A stretch of DNA of 64,000 nt from Isochrysis galbana (lineage: Eukaryota > Haptophyta > Isochrysidales > Isochrysidaceae): the NCBI GenBank assembly GCA_018136815.1, contig CM030931.1:9745072-9809071 (forward strand), read 5' to 3'. The first letter of the stretch is position 1, and every line of letters starts with the position of its first letter. Both the position numbers and the translations under genes were made by a program. Shown piece by piece: positions 55,437 to 64,000 of the stretch. The notes under the pieces were generated by a model. That model had not been told where the DNA came from and did not search any database. It worked only from the letters and a program-made list of their open reading frames with translations.

Positions 55437-56487
55437 CGGAGGCGAGTGTGTGAGCAGAAGGCCAAGGCAGAGGGTCCGTCGGGGGTGCGGAGAGGCGCAA
55501 TGAGTCCGGCGGACGCCCGACGCTCGCGCGCCGCAGGCGTGCCGGAGGCGAGCGTGTCAGCAGAAGGCCAAGGCGGAGGGTCCGTCGGGGGCGCGGAGAG
55601 GCGTAAGGAGGGGGGGGGGAGAGCGTAGACCCTTCCTCATCAGACTTCACCTGCCCTCCCATCCTTTTCTCTTCTCTCTCTTCTCTTCTCTCTCTCTCCC
55701 GTACTACAATAGTCTAGAGCATGTTCCCCGACTTCTTCCCCTGACTGCTGTCTGCCTGTCCCTGCTCAAATATATGTACTTATACTCCTAGAAGATGTCC
55801 TCCTTCCGTCTCTTCTCTCTCGTCCTCCGTCTCTTCCCCCGCCCCCTCTCTCACTCTACTCGCCATCATCATATTACACAAATACGCTCCTCCTCCTCCC
55901 CGGTTGGTCTCCCCCCCCTCTCAGAGTTCTCACGTAAACGGCGTGGCACTTCCTGCCCCCCCCCCTCCCCTTCTCCCCAGATCCGTACCCCCCCCCCCCT
56001 CCCCTTCGCCGCAGGCGTGCCGGAGGCGAGCGTGTCAGCAGAAGGCCAAGGCGGAGGGTCCGTCGGGGGCGCGGAGAGGCGTAAGGAGGGGGGGGGGAGA
56101 GCGTAGACCCTTCCTCATCAGACTTCACCTGCCCTCCCATCCTTTTCTCTTCTCTCTCTTCTCTTCTCTCTCTCTCCCGTACTACAATAGTCTAGAGCAT
56201 GTTCCCCGACTTCTTCCCCTGACTGCTGTCTGCCTGTCCCTGCTCAAATATATGTACTTATACTCCTAGATGTCCTCCTTCCGTCTCTTCTCTCTCGTCC
56301 TCCGTCTCTTCCCCCGCCCCCTCTCTCACTCTACTCGCCATCATCATATTACACAAATACGCTCCTCCTCCTCCCCGGTTGGTCTCCCCCCCCTCTCAGA
56401 GTTCTCACGTAAACGGCGTGGCACTTCCTGCCCCCCCCCCCTCCCCTTCTCCCCAGATCCGTACCCCCCCTTTCTTCCCGTTCCCTG
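55437..56487. repeat. 478-bp tandem duplication in a divergent promoter region
   Basis: 55531-56008 and 56009-about 56487 are near-identical, including CCGCAGGCGTGCCGGAGGCG, CTACAATAGTCTAGAGCATG and ATTACACAAATACGCTCC. A partial, diverged third copy of the first about 75 bp lies at 55437-55515, reaching the NIPA start. It lies between the divergent NIPA and 867-aa genes, so promoter elements are probably duplicated. The 57-aa reading frame MSSFRLFSLVLRLF.. at the second half of each unit is probably incidental. Confidence 0.85.
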
Positions 56488-56860
<373 letters not shown>

Positions 56861-59464
56861 ATGGCGATGGAGCGGGCAGGCAGCCCCGTCGTCTTCCTCG
56901 GCGGCAGGATAGGAACGCAAGACCTGCCGGCCACGCACCAGCCTCTGACACCGCGGCTGCTCGTCCCGCGCAAGCCCTCGGCCGTGCGCGCCGCCGCGCC
57001 ACAACCGCTACCCCGCTCGCTCATCAAGCGGCGCGAGACGATGCGAGATGACCGACAGACGGCCTCTGCCGCCGAGTGGAGCCTCACCCAGCTGCCGGCC
57101 AGCCAGTTTGCCGAGGCGACACCTGCGACTGAGCCGCAGCCCGAGGATCCGCTCGCATTTGTGACCGACCTGCGGAGGGCTAGGCAAGTGGCGCCGGACG
57201 GTATGCTCGACCTGTGCACTTCGCGGCTGCGCTCAGAGAATCTGTCCGACGTGAGCTCCCACGGCCCGCTTGCGCTTCTGCCCAACCCGTATCGCCTCTT
57301 TGTGCTGAGCGACCTCGAAGCAGACGTAGAGACGGGCGGCGGCTTGGTGACGCACAGCGTCTCGGCGACTTCCGTGACCATTTGGGATGGGACGAGAGCG
57401 CGTGAGGTATGGTCGATTGGTGAGTGGCACGCTGCTTGGAAGTCGTTCGAGCGCGTGCGTCATGCTGCCATCCTCCGCAGATGCCGTGCCCGATATACGT
57501 TTGAAGGCTGGCGAGCCAGTGTGCGCCGTCGGCGCAATACCCGGCACAAGGCCGCTCTGCTGCGTGCACAGCGCGTCGCCTCCACGGAGGCGGAGGCGCT
57601 GGACCCCATCTTTGTCGCTGCGACAGCCATGATCCCGTCGGTCGACGCCGCTCGCGAGCTGTCCGGTTGGATCCGTCTGCAAAGTCTCAATCTGGAGCAG
57701 GTTGCGGGTGGTGCGGATAGCGTGGAACTCCGTTTGGGGGTGAGCAACAGCAGCGCTCTAGGTGACGAGGTCATCACTCGTGTGGATCGCTTTGTCGAGC
57801 AAGTGGCGTCAAGCCTAGCGCTACTCCACGAGCTCCTAGTGACAACGGGGCTGCGCTCGCTTTCCGAGCCCAATCACGAGGCCTGCAGATTTGTGGTGGA
57901 GACATATGGGCGAAAGCACTACATGACCATCGCCGGTAACCTTCTGAATCGCAGGGCCCCTCTGGACTGCGTTGCCGCTTCGCCGCGGAACGCTAGGGCG
58001 ATGCTCCCGGCTCACCCGCCGATTGGCCACGCCCGCGGCGAAAAGGGCGTGCAGCGGCTCGCACGCTGGCACCGTGAGCTGCAGCCGATGGCCTTTGAGC
58101 ACGCCTCACTTGCCGTCATCAACGCGCACATGCTCCCGGCCATCCGCATGCTTCGCGGAGCGGATTGGATCGTGGCCTCTGCACTTCTAGAGGCTCCGAT
58201 AGAGGCTCTACGCGTAATGCTCCAGCGCTTTGAGGAGCACGACCCTCTCGTGGAAGACTTTCTGCTACTTTGTGAGGTGGAGAGACTGCACGAGTCGCGG
58301 GTGTCAACACCAATACTGATGGCCGGGGCGGCCAGGGAGGCCGTGGTTTTCGGGGATGCGGTTCCGGGCACTGCTTCCAACGCAGACCTCTCAAGTGCGA
58401 GTACTGCTGGTGCCAACGCGGACCCGATGCGAGAGAAACTGCGATTGCGCCTCGTCTGCCCGCCGGCTGCGGAGTTGGTGCGAGATTTGCTCGAGCAGGA
58501 AGTAGAAGCGCTATCGTCCGTCCAATTGCCGTCCACACGCCCGGAGCTCGCCGATATTGTCGCCGGCTACATGGCGCACTTCGGGAAGGAGGCGGAGCTG
58601 CCAAGGCTAAAGCGAGAGTCTGCAGCGAGGTGTCAGATCCGTGACGACTCGTTCGTTGCCTTCGGTGATAGCCTCTCCGAGGATAGTGAGGGGGGACTCG
58701 CAGGGGCGAGCGACGCTGAGACGGCGTCGGAGGAGCGGAGGCTGGCTGCCCTAATCAACGAGCAAGCGATTGAATTGCAGGCGGAGATTGCGTGGGAGGA
58801 GCGCCAACGAGCCTTGCGCAAGGAAGAGGAAGAGGCACGCTTGAGTACGAGACGAACTGCAATCAATGGACCTACTGAGCGCGGCTTGAGGCAGTGCAAA
58901 GGTGAAAACTCGGCGTCGGCACACTCGAGCTCCAACTCCAAGCTGTCACCAGCAGCCAGTCGGCGCCGGTCGCTTGTGATGTCGAATGCTGCTGCGAAAG
59001 TCGACCCTGCCGACGGCGTGAAGTCGAGGGCAAGCTCAAACCGCCCGGCACAACTCTCGCAGCTCTTGCGACTCCACTTGCTGGATAACCCGCCTCGGAG
59101 GCTCACCCGAATCATGCGAAGACTGGAAGCAGCCATCGATGGAGCGCTCCAGCGTGCCTTGTTGGTGGCCATTTCTCATGACCCCTTCATCGCTGCAGCA
59201 TCCCTTCCCGCGGGTGCCTCGCAAGCACTTGCGCCACCCCTCGGCCTCTCTGTAATTGACGTAGGGTGCGTTCGTATCAGCGGGCGCTCACTTTGGCCGA
59301 ACGACTCGTCGAATTGCGATGTGAATCCGCTGCTAGCACCGCTCTCGCTTGAGGAGCTTGCCGACGCGCCCCCGGCTAGTCTCGTGAACAATGCCGCCGC
59401 GGCTGGCTCGGCCCCCTTATGGCGGCGTCCAAGGCTGATGCTCCTTCCTATGTCCAAAAGCTAG
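56861..59464 (+). CDS. 867-aa protein with dynein heavy chain tail-like segment
   Basis: One open exon. Residues 1-90 are Pro/Arg/Ala-rich. About 140-260 resembles the N-terminal tail of axonemal dynein heavy chains: [23 protein letters not shown], then EWHAAW..F..VR, and [20 protein letters not shown], matching the family pattern NPY-L-V...SA-GV-T...EW.....F...R.F..WR..VR. After it come helical segments, Glu-rich coiled coil ([39 protein letters not shown], about 625-665) and an Arg/Ser linker. No AAA motor is present before the stop at 59464, and no clear donor site leads on. It is either a stand-alone tail-like protein, a truncated heavy chain, or a gene continuing through exons I could not find. 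CDS confidence is high, family confidence about 0.45. Confidence 0.75.
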   Translation: MAMERAGSPVVFLGGRIGTQDLPATHQPLTPRLLVPRKPSAVRAAAPQPLPRSLIKRRETMRDDRQTASAAEWSLTQLPASQFAEATPATEPQPEDPLAFVTDLRRARQVAPDGMLDLCTSRLRSENLSDVSSHGPLALLPNPYRLFVLSDLEADVETGGGLVTHSVSATSVTIWDGTRAREVWSIGEWHAAWKSFERVRHAAILRRCRARYTFEGWRASVRRRRNTRHKAALLRAQRVASTEAEALDPIFVAATAMIPSVDAARELSGWIRLQSLNLEQVAGGADSVELRLGVSNSSALGDEVITRVDRFVEQVASSLALLHELLVTTGLRSLSEPNHEACRFVVETYGRKHYMTIAGNLLNRRAPLDCVAASPRNARAMLPAHPPIGHARGEKGVQRLARWHRELQPMAFEHASLAVINAHMLPAIRMLRGADWIVASALLEAPIEALRVMLQRFEEHDPLVEDFLLLCEVERLHESRVSTPILMAGAAREAVVFGDAVPGTASNADLSSASTAGANADPMREKLRLRLVCPPAAELVRDLLEQEVEALSSVQLPSTRPELADIVAGYMAHFGKEAELPRLKRESAARCQIRDDSFVAFGDSLSEDSEGGLAGASDAETASEERRLAALINEQAIELQAEIAWEERQRALRKEEEEARLSTRRTAINGPTERGLRQCKGENSASAHSSSNSKLSPAASRRRSLVMSNAAAKVDPADGVKSRASSNRPAQLSQLLRLHLLDNPPRRLTRIMRRLEAAIDGALQRALLVAISHDPFIAAASLPAGASQALAPPLGLSVIDVGCVRISGRSLWPNDSSNCDVNPLLAPLSLEELADAPPASLVNNAAAAGSAPLWRRPRLMLLPMSKS

Positions 59465-61308
59465 GATAGGTTAGAGCTAGGGTAGGACGAATGGACGAGT
59501 GCTAGCGCTCTCGCTCTGTCACCCTGTAATCCGTTTCTAAGTTCACGCCGCAGCGACACAGAAGCCTAGGTCCACCCCGCTCTCGCCCTGGAATCCGTCG
59601 CCAGGCATGGGTGAGGAGAGGCGGGCGGTGGCGCGCGGGCGGAGGAGGGGGGAAGACGGGCATGGGTAAGCTATGGGTAGGCCGGGGACGACCCCTGTGC
59701 AATTTGCACCGTGCGGAATCTCGTCGACGGAGTTTACGCGCCCGGCGAAAATTGAAGAGGGCCGTGCATTCATTTTGCGCGGAGGCAATTCGCAACTCGA
59801 GAAAGGTCGCTCACGCACTCTGAATGCAACACAAAACAACGTGTCGTTTTGCTGCTTGCTGCCTCTGTGTGCATGCATACATGAAAGTCTCACGAGCAGT
59901 GAGCAGTACTAGAGCTTCTTACACCAGTGCAAGATCTCTCCGGCGGCGCTCGCCATGCGCTACTTGCACTAAGCGCCGCCCCCCCCAAAACCCTTGGAAC
60001 AAACAACAGCCGCAGCTTCACCACCAACCACAATCCACAATACGGGGCCTTCCAATTGCGTGAGATGCCTCCGCCTGTGCCTCCCATCTTACTTATTGGT
60101 CTTCTTCCTATCCTATCCGCGACGAATAAATATGAATAACGATGTCCCCGGTGTGGGTTGAGTAGGCCGGCATCTTCATCTTGCAAAGGCTTTTTTACGC
60201 CAATGTTATCATTTGTCGCCACGTTGCATGTAGGGGGGCCTCGCCACACCTCCTCTCTCTCGACCCCCCCCTCATGGCGGGCGAGAACCACCCAACCCCC
60301 TGCGCTGTCACTTGGCATGCAGGGGGTACTCACCTCTCACCTCAACTGCCCAGACAGAGCCGCCAGGCACTCTCCTTAGCTCCCTGCCACCATCAAAGGC
60401 CTATGCACAGACAGATCGCACGCCCTGGCCCGCGCTGGCCGACCCATCGCTTTGCTGACCAACCAGCCCGGGCTGCGCCGCAGGGAACAGAGAAGGAAGC
60501 GGGAAGAGGGAAGAGGGAGAGGGGGGGCGAGCAAGATGAAGACGAGCGCTCTGCCTCTGGGGCCCCGAGTTTCGCTGAGCGTGATGAGTGCCGCCCCGCC
60601 GCCCCCCCATCCGTTGCGTTGTTTTACCCGAAAGGGGGTTTCCCCCAGCGTGGAGCCTCGGTTGAGAGGGCATACTGGGGCGCGCAGGTCGGTGCGTGCA
60701 CGCGTGCACCAGAGGAGGAATAACTATAATTGTTGAGGAGAGGGCGGCAGTGTTTGACTATCACTCGGCCACCTAGCACCTAGCCTCGTCAAGTTGTGAC
60801 CAATCAGCTAGTAGGGTTGGCTGGGAAGTAACATTATTTTCTAAGTCAAAGGATTCTTCCCCACGAATGAATGACGAGCACAATGAATTCACTGCCATAA
60901 ATTTACTACTACTAGTAGTACTAAATACCAATACCACATGTCACCCGGGACCATGGCTGCTTTGGCTAAGGTACACAGATAGCGTAGACAGGACCAACAC
61001 ACATATACATGAAGGTGACAAGACACTTGCACTAGACCAGCCTCGAGGACACAAGCTTACGTTGTTGACCTCGAGCTTCCCCACACGGCTTGCTTGGCGG
61101 CCTCGTTCACATAGCAAGTTGAACCATGCAGCAAAAGTTCAGGCGTCCACAAAAAGACATGGTTATCGGAAGAGTTACTCGTAGCTCGCGACCCGAGGCC
61201 ACATCGAAAGGAGGCCGCAACGAAAGGGCTCAAGGGGCACACGTGGTCGTTCGAATTATCACGCCGCAGCTCAACGGCACGATCCCAGTCCTCTTGTTTG
61301 CATGAGCT
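59465..61308. other. Convergent intergenic region
   Basis: No supported gene. 60195-60340 resembles a retroelement 5' UTR: CTTTTTTACG start, C/G-rich, with ACCCCCTGC...GCAGGGGGT able to pair. A 180-aa open frame follows (60181-60723), Arg/Glu/Ala-biased without family signs. 60900-60935 has (TAC/TAG) triplets. Confidence 0.45.
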
Positions 61309-62783
61309 CTACTTCGCAGCCTTTGAGCCCATGTCGCACTTGTCAGTCATGGTCTGGCCCACGACGGTGGAGGTGGTAAGGGTTTCGATGGCGTTGCCGG
61401 CCTTCACGTAGTCGTCCACCTGGCTGCTGATCCACTTGTAAGTATACCCCAGGCCCTCGCGCAGACTGGTGGAGGGCGCCCAGCCCAATACCTGCTTGAT
61501 GAGGGTGTTGTCGGAGTTGCGGCCACGCACGCCCTCAGGGCCCGGGATATGCTTGATGGGGAGCGACTTGCCGCCGATCTCCATCACCATCTGGGCCATG
61601 TCATTCATTGACACTTGCTCGTCTGAGCCGATATTGAGAGGCTTCTTGTAGTCGGACACCATCAGCCTGAGGATGCCCTCAACCGCATCATCAATGTAGC
61701 AGAACGAGCGTGTTTGCTTGCCATTGCCCCACATCTCGAACTCGGTAGTCGCGGTAATGGCCTTGCGGCAGAAGGCGGCGGGCGCCTTCTCGCGGCCACC
61801 CTTCCAGGTTCCGAAAGGCCCGTAGATGTTGTGGAAGCGGCCGATGCGCGCCTCCATGCCGAAGTCCGAGTCGTAGTGCATGAGCAGTTCCTCGGTCATC
61901 AGCTTCTCCAGACCATATGCGTCTTGCGGCTGCGCTGGCCAGGCGTCGTCCTCCTTGAGGCCGATGGCGCCGTCAAGGTCCTCCTTGACCTGCTTATGCT
62001 CGGGGTAGATGCATGCAGAAGAGGCGTACCAGAAGCGTTTGATCCCAGCAGCACGGCCGGCCTCAGCCATCTGAAGATCAGAATAAGGAGAAAGATTGCG
62101 TCAAAGTTGAGAGAGCTTTGCTCTTCATGAATTTCAGAGAGGGCTCATGGAGATTCGAAATACTATCACCACTTGACGGGTGGCGCATTTGTGAAAGGCC
62201 ATCGCATGAGCACCAAGGCTGCGTCCCACCCGATGCCCTAGTGATGGTGGTGATGGCGTGGGGTGCATGCCGGCAGACGACATTGGCGTGGGCGGCGGGG
62301 GAGGGCTCACGTTGAAGCTGATCATGGTCGAGTTGTAAAGGATGCGTGAATGGTTGGACTGGATGAAGCCCATACCACCCATGTCAGCCTGTGTCGTACA
62401 CGTGGATTGCGCCGTCAACTCCACCGGGAAGAGACTGCGAGAGATGCACGGTCTGCGCGTGCCAACCCCCCCTCCTGCAACCCTGCCACTCCGCCTGCCC
62501 ACAGACCAGCACTTACCGCAAGGTTGAAGCACCACTCCATGCCCTCGCACGCCTGCTTGCAAGCGTCAGGGAAGCGCAGATCCAGGTTCAGAAACTCGTC
62601 GCAGAACGTGCTCTGCTCCATGTACTCATTCTCCTTCCAGTCGACCGCACGCACGTAGTGGCCCTCTTCCTTGAGCCGCTTGGCCAGATGGGAGGCGATG
62701 AATCCTCCGGCGCCGGTGACGCAGATCTTGAGGCGCGGGTAGTCCTTAGTAAACTTGGTGGTCTCAACCGGGGGGAGCACCAT
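61309..62783 (-). CDS. GME: GDP-mannose 3,5-epimerase
   Basis: GME converts GDP-mannose to GDP-L-galactose (and GDP-L-gulose), feeding ascorbate and cell-wall polysaccharide synthesis; it is an extended SDR. Three exons: 62783-62517, 62388-62311 and 62070-61309 (introns GTAAGT...ACAG, GTGAGC...TTCAG, both phase 0); 368 aa (plant about 377). G24-AGG-F-I Rossmann motif (ICVTGAGGFIASH), NLA-ADMGGMGFIQSNHS across the first junction, catalytic C135 (SSACIYPE), Y167-GLE-K171 (YxxxK), RFHNIYGPFGTWKGGREKAPAAFCRKA, NIGSDEQVSMNDMAQM and HIPGPEGVRGRNSDN. Start chosen at MVLPPVETTKFTKDYPRLK, aligned with plant starts; an in-frame ATG at 62906 would add a Pro/Arg leader. No transit peptide in the chosen form, so cytosolic. 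Confidence 0.98.
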
Positions 62784-63281
62784 CGGAGTCGGAGGGGGAA
62801 GGAGAAGAGAGGGAAAGGGCGGAAAGTCGGCGCGGCCGAGGCGGAAGCGGGCAGTCCTCTGCGTGCGCGAGCTCCACGAGGCGGCGGCGGCGGGGGGGGG
62901 GGGCACCTCTACTTTCTACGGTGGCGTCCCCCCCCCCCCCCCCCCCCCCCTTCGTCCCCCTTCGCAGGTCGGTTCGCGGAATCCTCAGAAAGGATAGCAA
63001 CAAGAAAAAAGAAAAAACAGAAGAGCCGTCTTCAACGAGTTTCCTGTGGCGCGAGCCGGCGGGTGGCTGCCAGTTACTAGCGCTCTGCTCTATTGTAGCT
63101 GATGAAGTCAGCAAGTTGACGAGGGGACAGAGGGGGAGAAACAGAAGAGGTGTGCGACGAGCCCGATGGTCCGACCAACCACTTCTTGTACGTCGGAGGA
63201 CAAGGGCAAGCCTCCTCTCCCTGCTTGCTGCTTGCAGCTCACACAGAATAAGACCTCCGCACCTTGCACACAGTGACACTC
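62784..63281. promoter_or_regulatory. Divergent upstream region with G-run/C-run switch
   Basis: Separates GME (-) and the repeat protein (+). 62890-62900 is a G run and 62929-62950 a C run, spaced to allow a G/C stem. This is the same tract type as before polyubiquitin. No motif with known factor identified. Confidence 0.5.
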
Positions 63282-64000
63282 ATGGGATGCAGCCAGTCCA
63301 AATCTGACGCCGTCTCCATCGATCAAGTCAGGATCAACAATAAACTGCCGAGGGTAAGGCTGCTCCCCAGGCCGTTGAAGACGATCTCGGCACCGTGCGT
63401 GAAGCTGATCCTGATCCCCTTCCCCTTCCAATTGTGTCCATCACAGGAGACGGAAGCGGTCTCAATCGTGGATTCCGTCGACGAATCAAGCCGCAATCAC
63501 TGCCATTCCGCTCAAGAAGCCGAGCCTGCCTCTTCATCGCTCGACCTGAACGTGCAAGGCACCACGCCAAACGTTCCGTCCGACGCTGGAAACGTCAGCG
63601 ATATCAACGGCGGTGAGAATTCGGCGATCAAACTAGGCGGCGGTGAGAGCGCCCGTGAATTCGGTGCCCTGAACGCCCAAGCTGCCCTCACATCGCGCGA
63701 CCTGAACGTGCAAGGCACCACGCCGAAAGTGCTGTCCGACGCTGGAAACGTCGGCGATATCAATGGCGGTGAGGATTCGGCGATCAAATCAGGCGGCGGT
63801 GAGAGTTCCCGTAAATCTGATGCCTTGAACACCAAGCTGCCCTCGCATCGCGCGACATGAACGTTCAAGGCATCACGCTGAACGTGCCGTCCGACGCCGG
63901 AAGTGTTGGCGATATCAACGGCGATGAGGATTCGGCGATCAAGTCGGGAGACGGTGAGAGCCCGCGTGCACGCAACGGATACGATTCAATGTGTGTTGGC
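63282..64000 (+). CDS. Predicted N-myristoylated tandem-repeat protein, frameshifted or partial
   Basis: Starts MGCSQSKSD, a good N-myristoylation/palmitoylation signal (Gly2, Cys3, Ser6), suggesting membrane attachment. Exon 1 is 63282-63353; the intron 63354-63446 (GTAAGG...TCACAG, phase 0, itself open) leads to exon 2. Exon 2 encodes 52-residue repeats (LNVQGTTPNVPSDAGNVSDI, NGGENSAIKLGGGES...) from 156-bp DNA units starting at 63546 and 63702. The third unit starts at 63857, one base early: AACGCCCAAGC in the previous unit is AACACCAAGC near 63830, so the frame stops at 63860 while unit 3 stays open in the shifted frame to the window end. This is a real frameshift, a sequencing error or an exon boundary. 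Family unknown. Confidence 0.6.

Noticed and set aside
60181..60723. 180-aa plus-strand frame
   Set aside because: Composition-driven (Arg, Glu, Ala, Pro), overlaps sequence resembling a retroelement 5' UTR, no conserved motif.

Overview
This is a eukaryotic nuclear window. It has spliced genes with short GT-AG introns, a polyubiquitin gene, nuclear cap-binding and cell-cycle subunits, and abundant non-LTR retrotransposon debris. Single-copy genes are compact (0-7 introns, mostly 50-200 nt) and GC-rich. A plant-type GDP-mannose 3,5-epimerase and a lipoxygenase point to an alga or related protist. I cannot fix the clade from sequence alone. A run of exactly 100 N (17001-17100) shows that this is a draft scaffold.

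Layout. 1-1086 (-): N-terminal part of an APC2-like subunit, running off the left edge. 2054-3670 (-): unrecognised protein with three Cys-rich fingers. 4.0-6.9 kb: repeats and a LINE 3' fragment. 7264-9568 (-): membrane-anchored lipoxygenase. 10675-11412 (+): small LRR protein. 11.4-15.0 kb: repeats around a secreted PEBP gene (13069-13902, -). 15558-16385 (+): fatty acid hydroxylase/sterol desaturase. 17723-18848 (-): ribonucleotide reductase small subunit. 20616-24040 (-): nuclear cap-binding protein 1 (CBP80), rebuilt here as 8 exons. 26941-29538 (+): 2-oxoglutarate dioxygenase with a very long tail. 29.5-33.8 kb: LINE remnants. 33990-35819 (-): octameric polyubiquitin. 36.0-39.5 kb: LINE ORF1 and 3' remnants. 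39521-41356 (-): pinin/SDK/MemA protein. 41455-45.2 kb: nested retroelements, including one insertion bounded by a 20-bp target-site duplication, plus a decayed gene. 45713-49637 (+): glucosidase II alpha-type GH31. 49.8-52.7 kb: internally deleted LINE and repeats. 53209-55424 (-): NIPA-type magnesium transporter. 55.4-56.8 kb: duplicated divergent promoter region with a long (CT)n tract. 56861-59464 (+): protein resembling a dynein heavy chain tail. 61309-62783 (-): GDP-mannose 3,5-epimerase. 63282-end (+): predicted myristoylated repeat protein with a frameshift.

The genes are ordinary eukaryotic neighbours and do not form a pathway cluster. The least ordinary content is in the repeats. 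Two LINE-like families (called L1 and L2 here; not the mammalian names) end in poly(T) on the coding strand and carry, at their 3' end, a conserved short basic reading frame (G-R-x-P-K core). A composite repeat with an array of roughly 34-bp units and a fixed terminus occurs at four loci.

Exon joins were made by eye from splice motifs, reading phase and family knowledge. I ran no similarity search.
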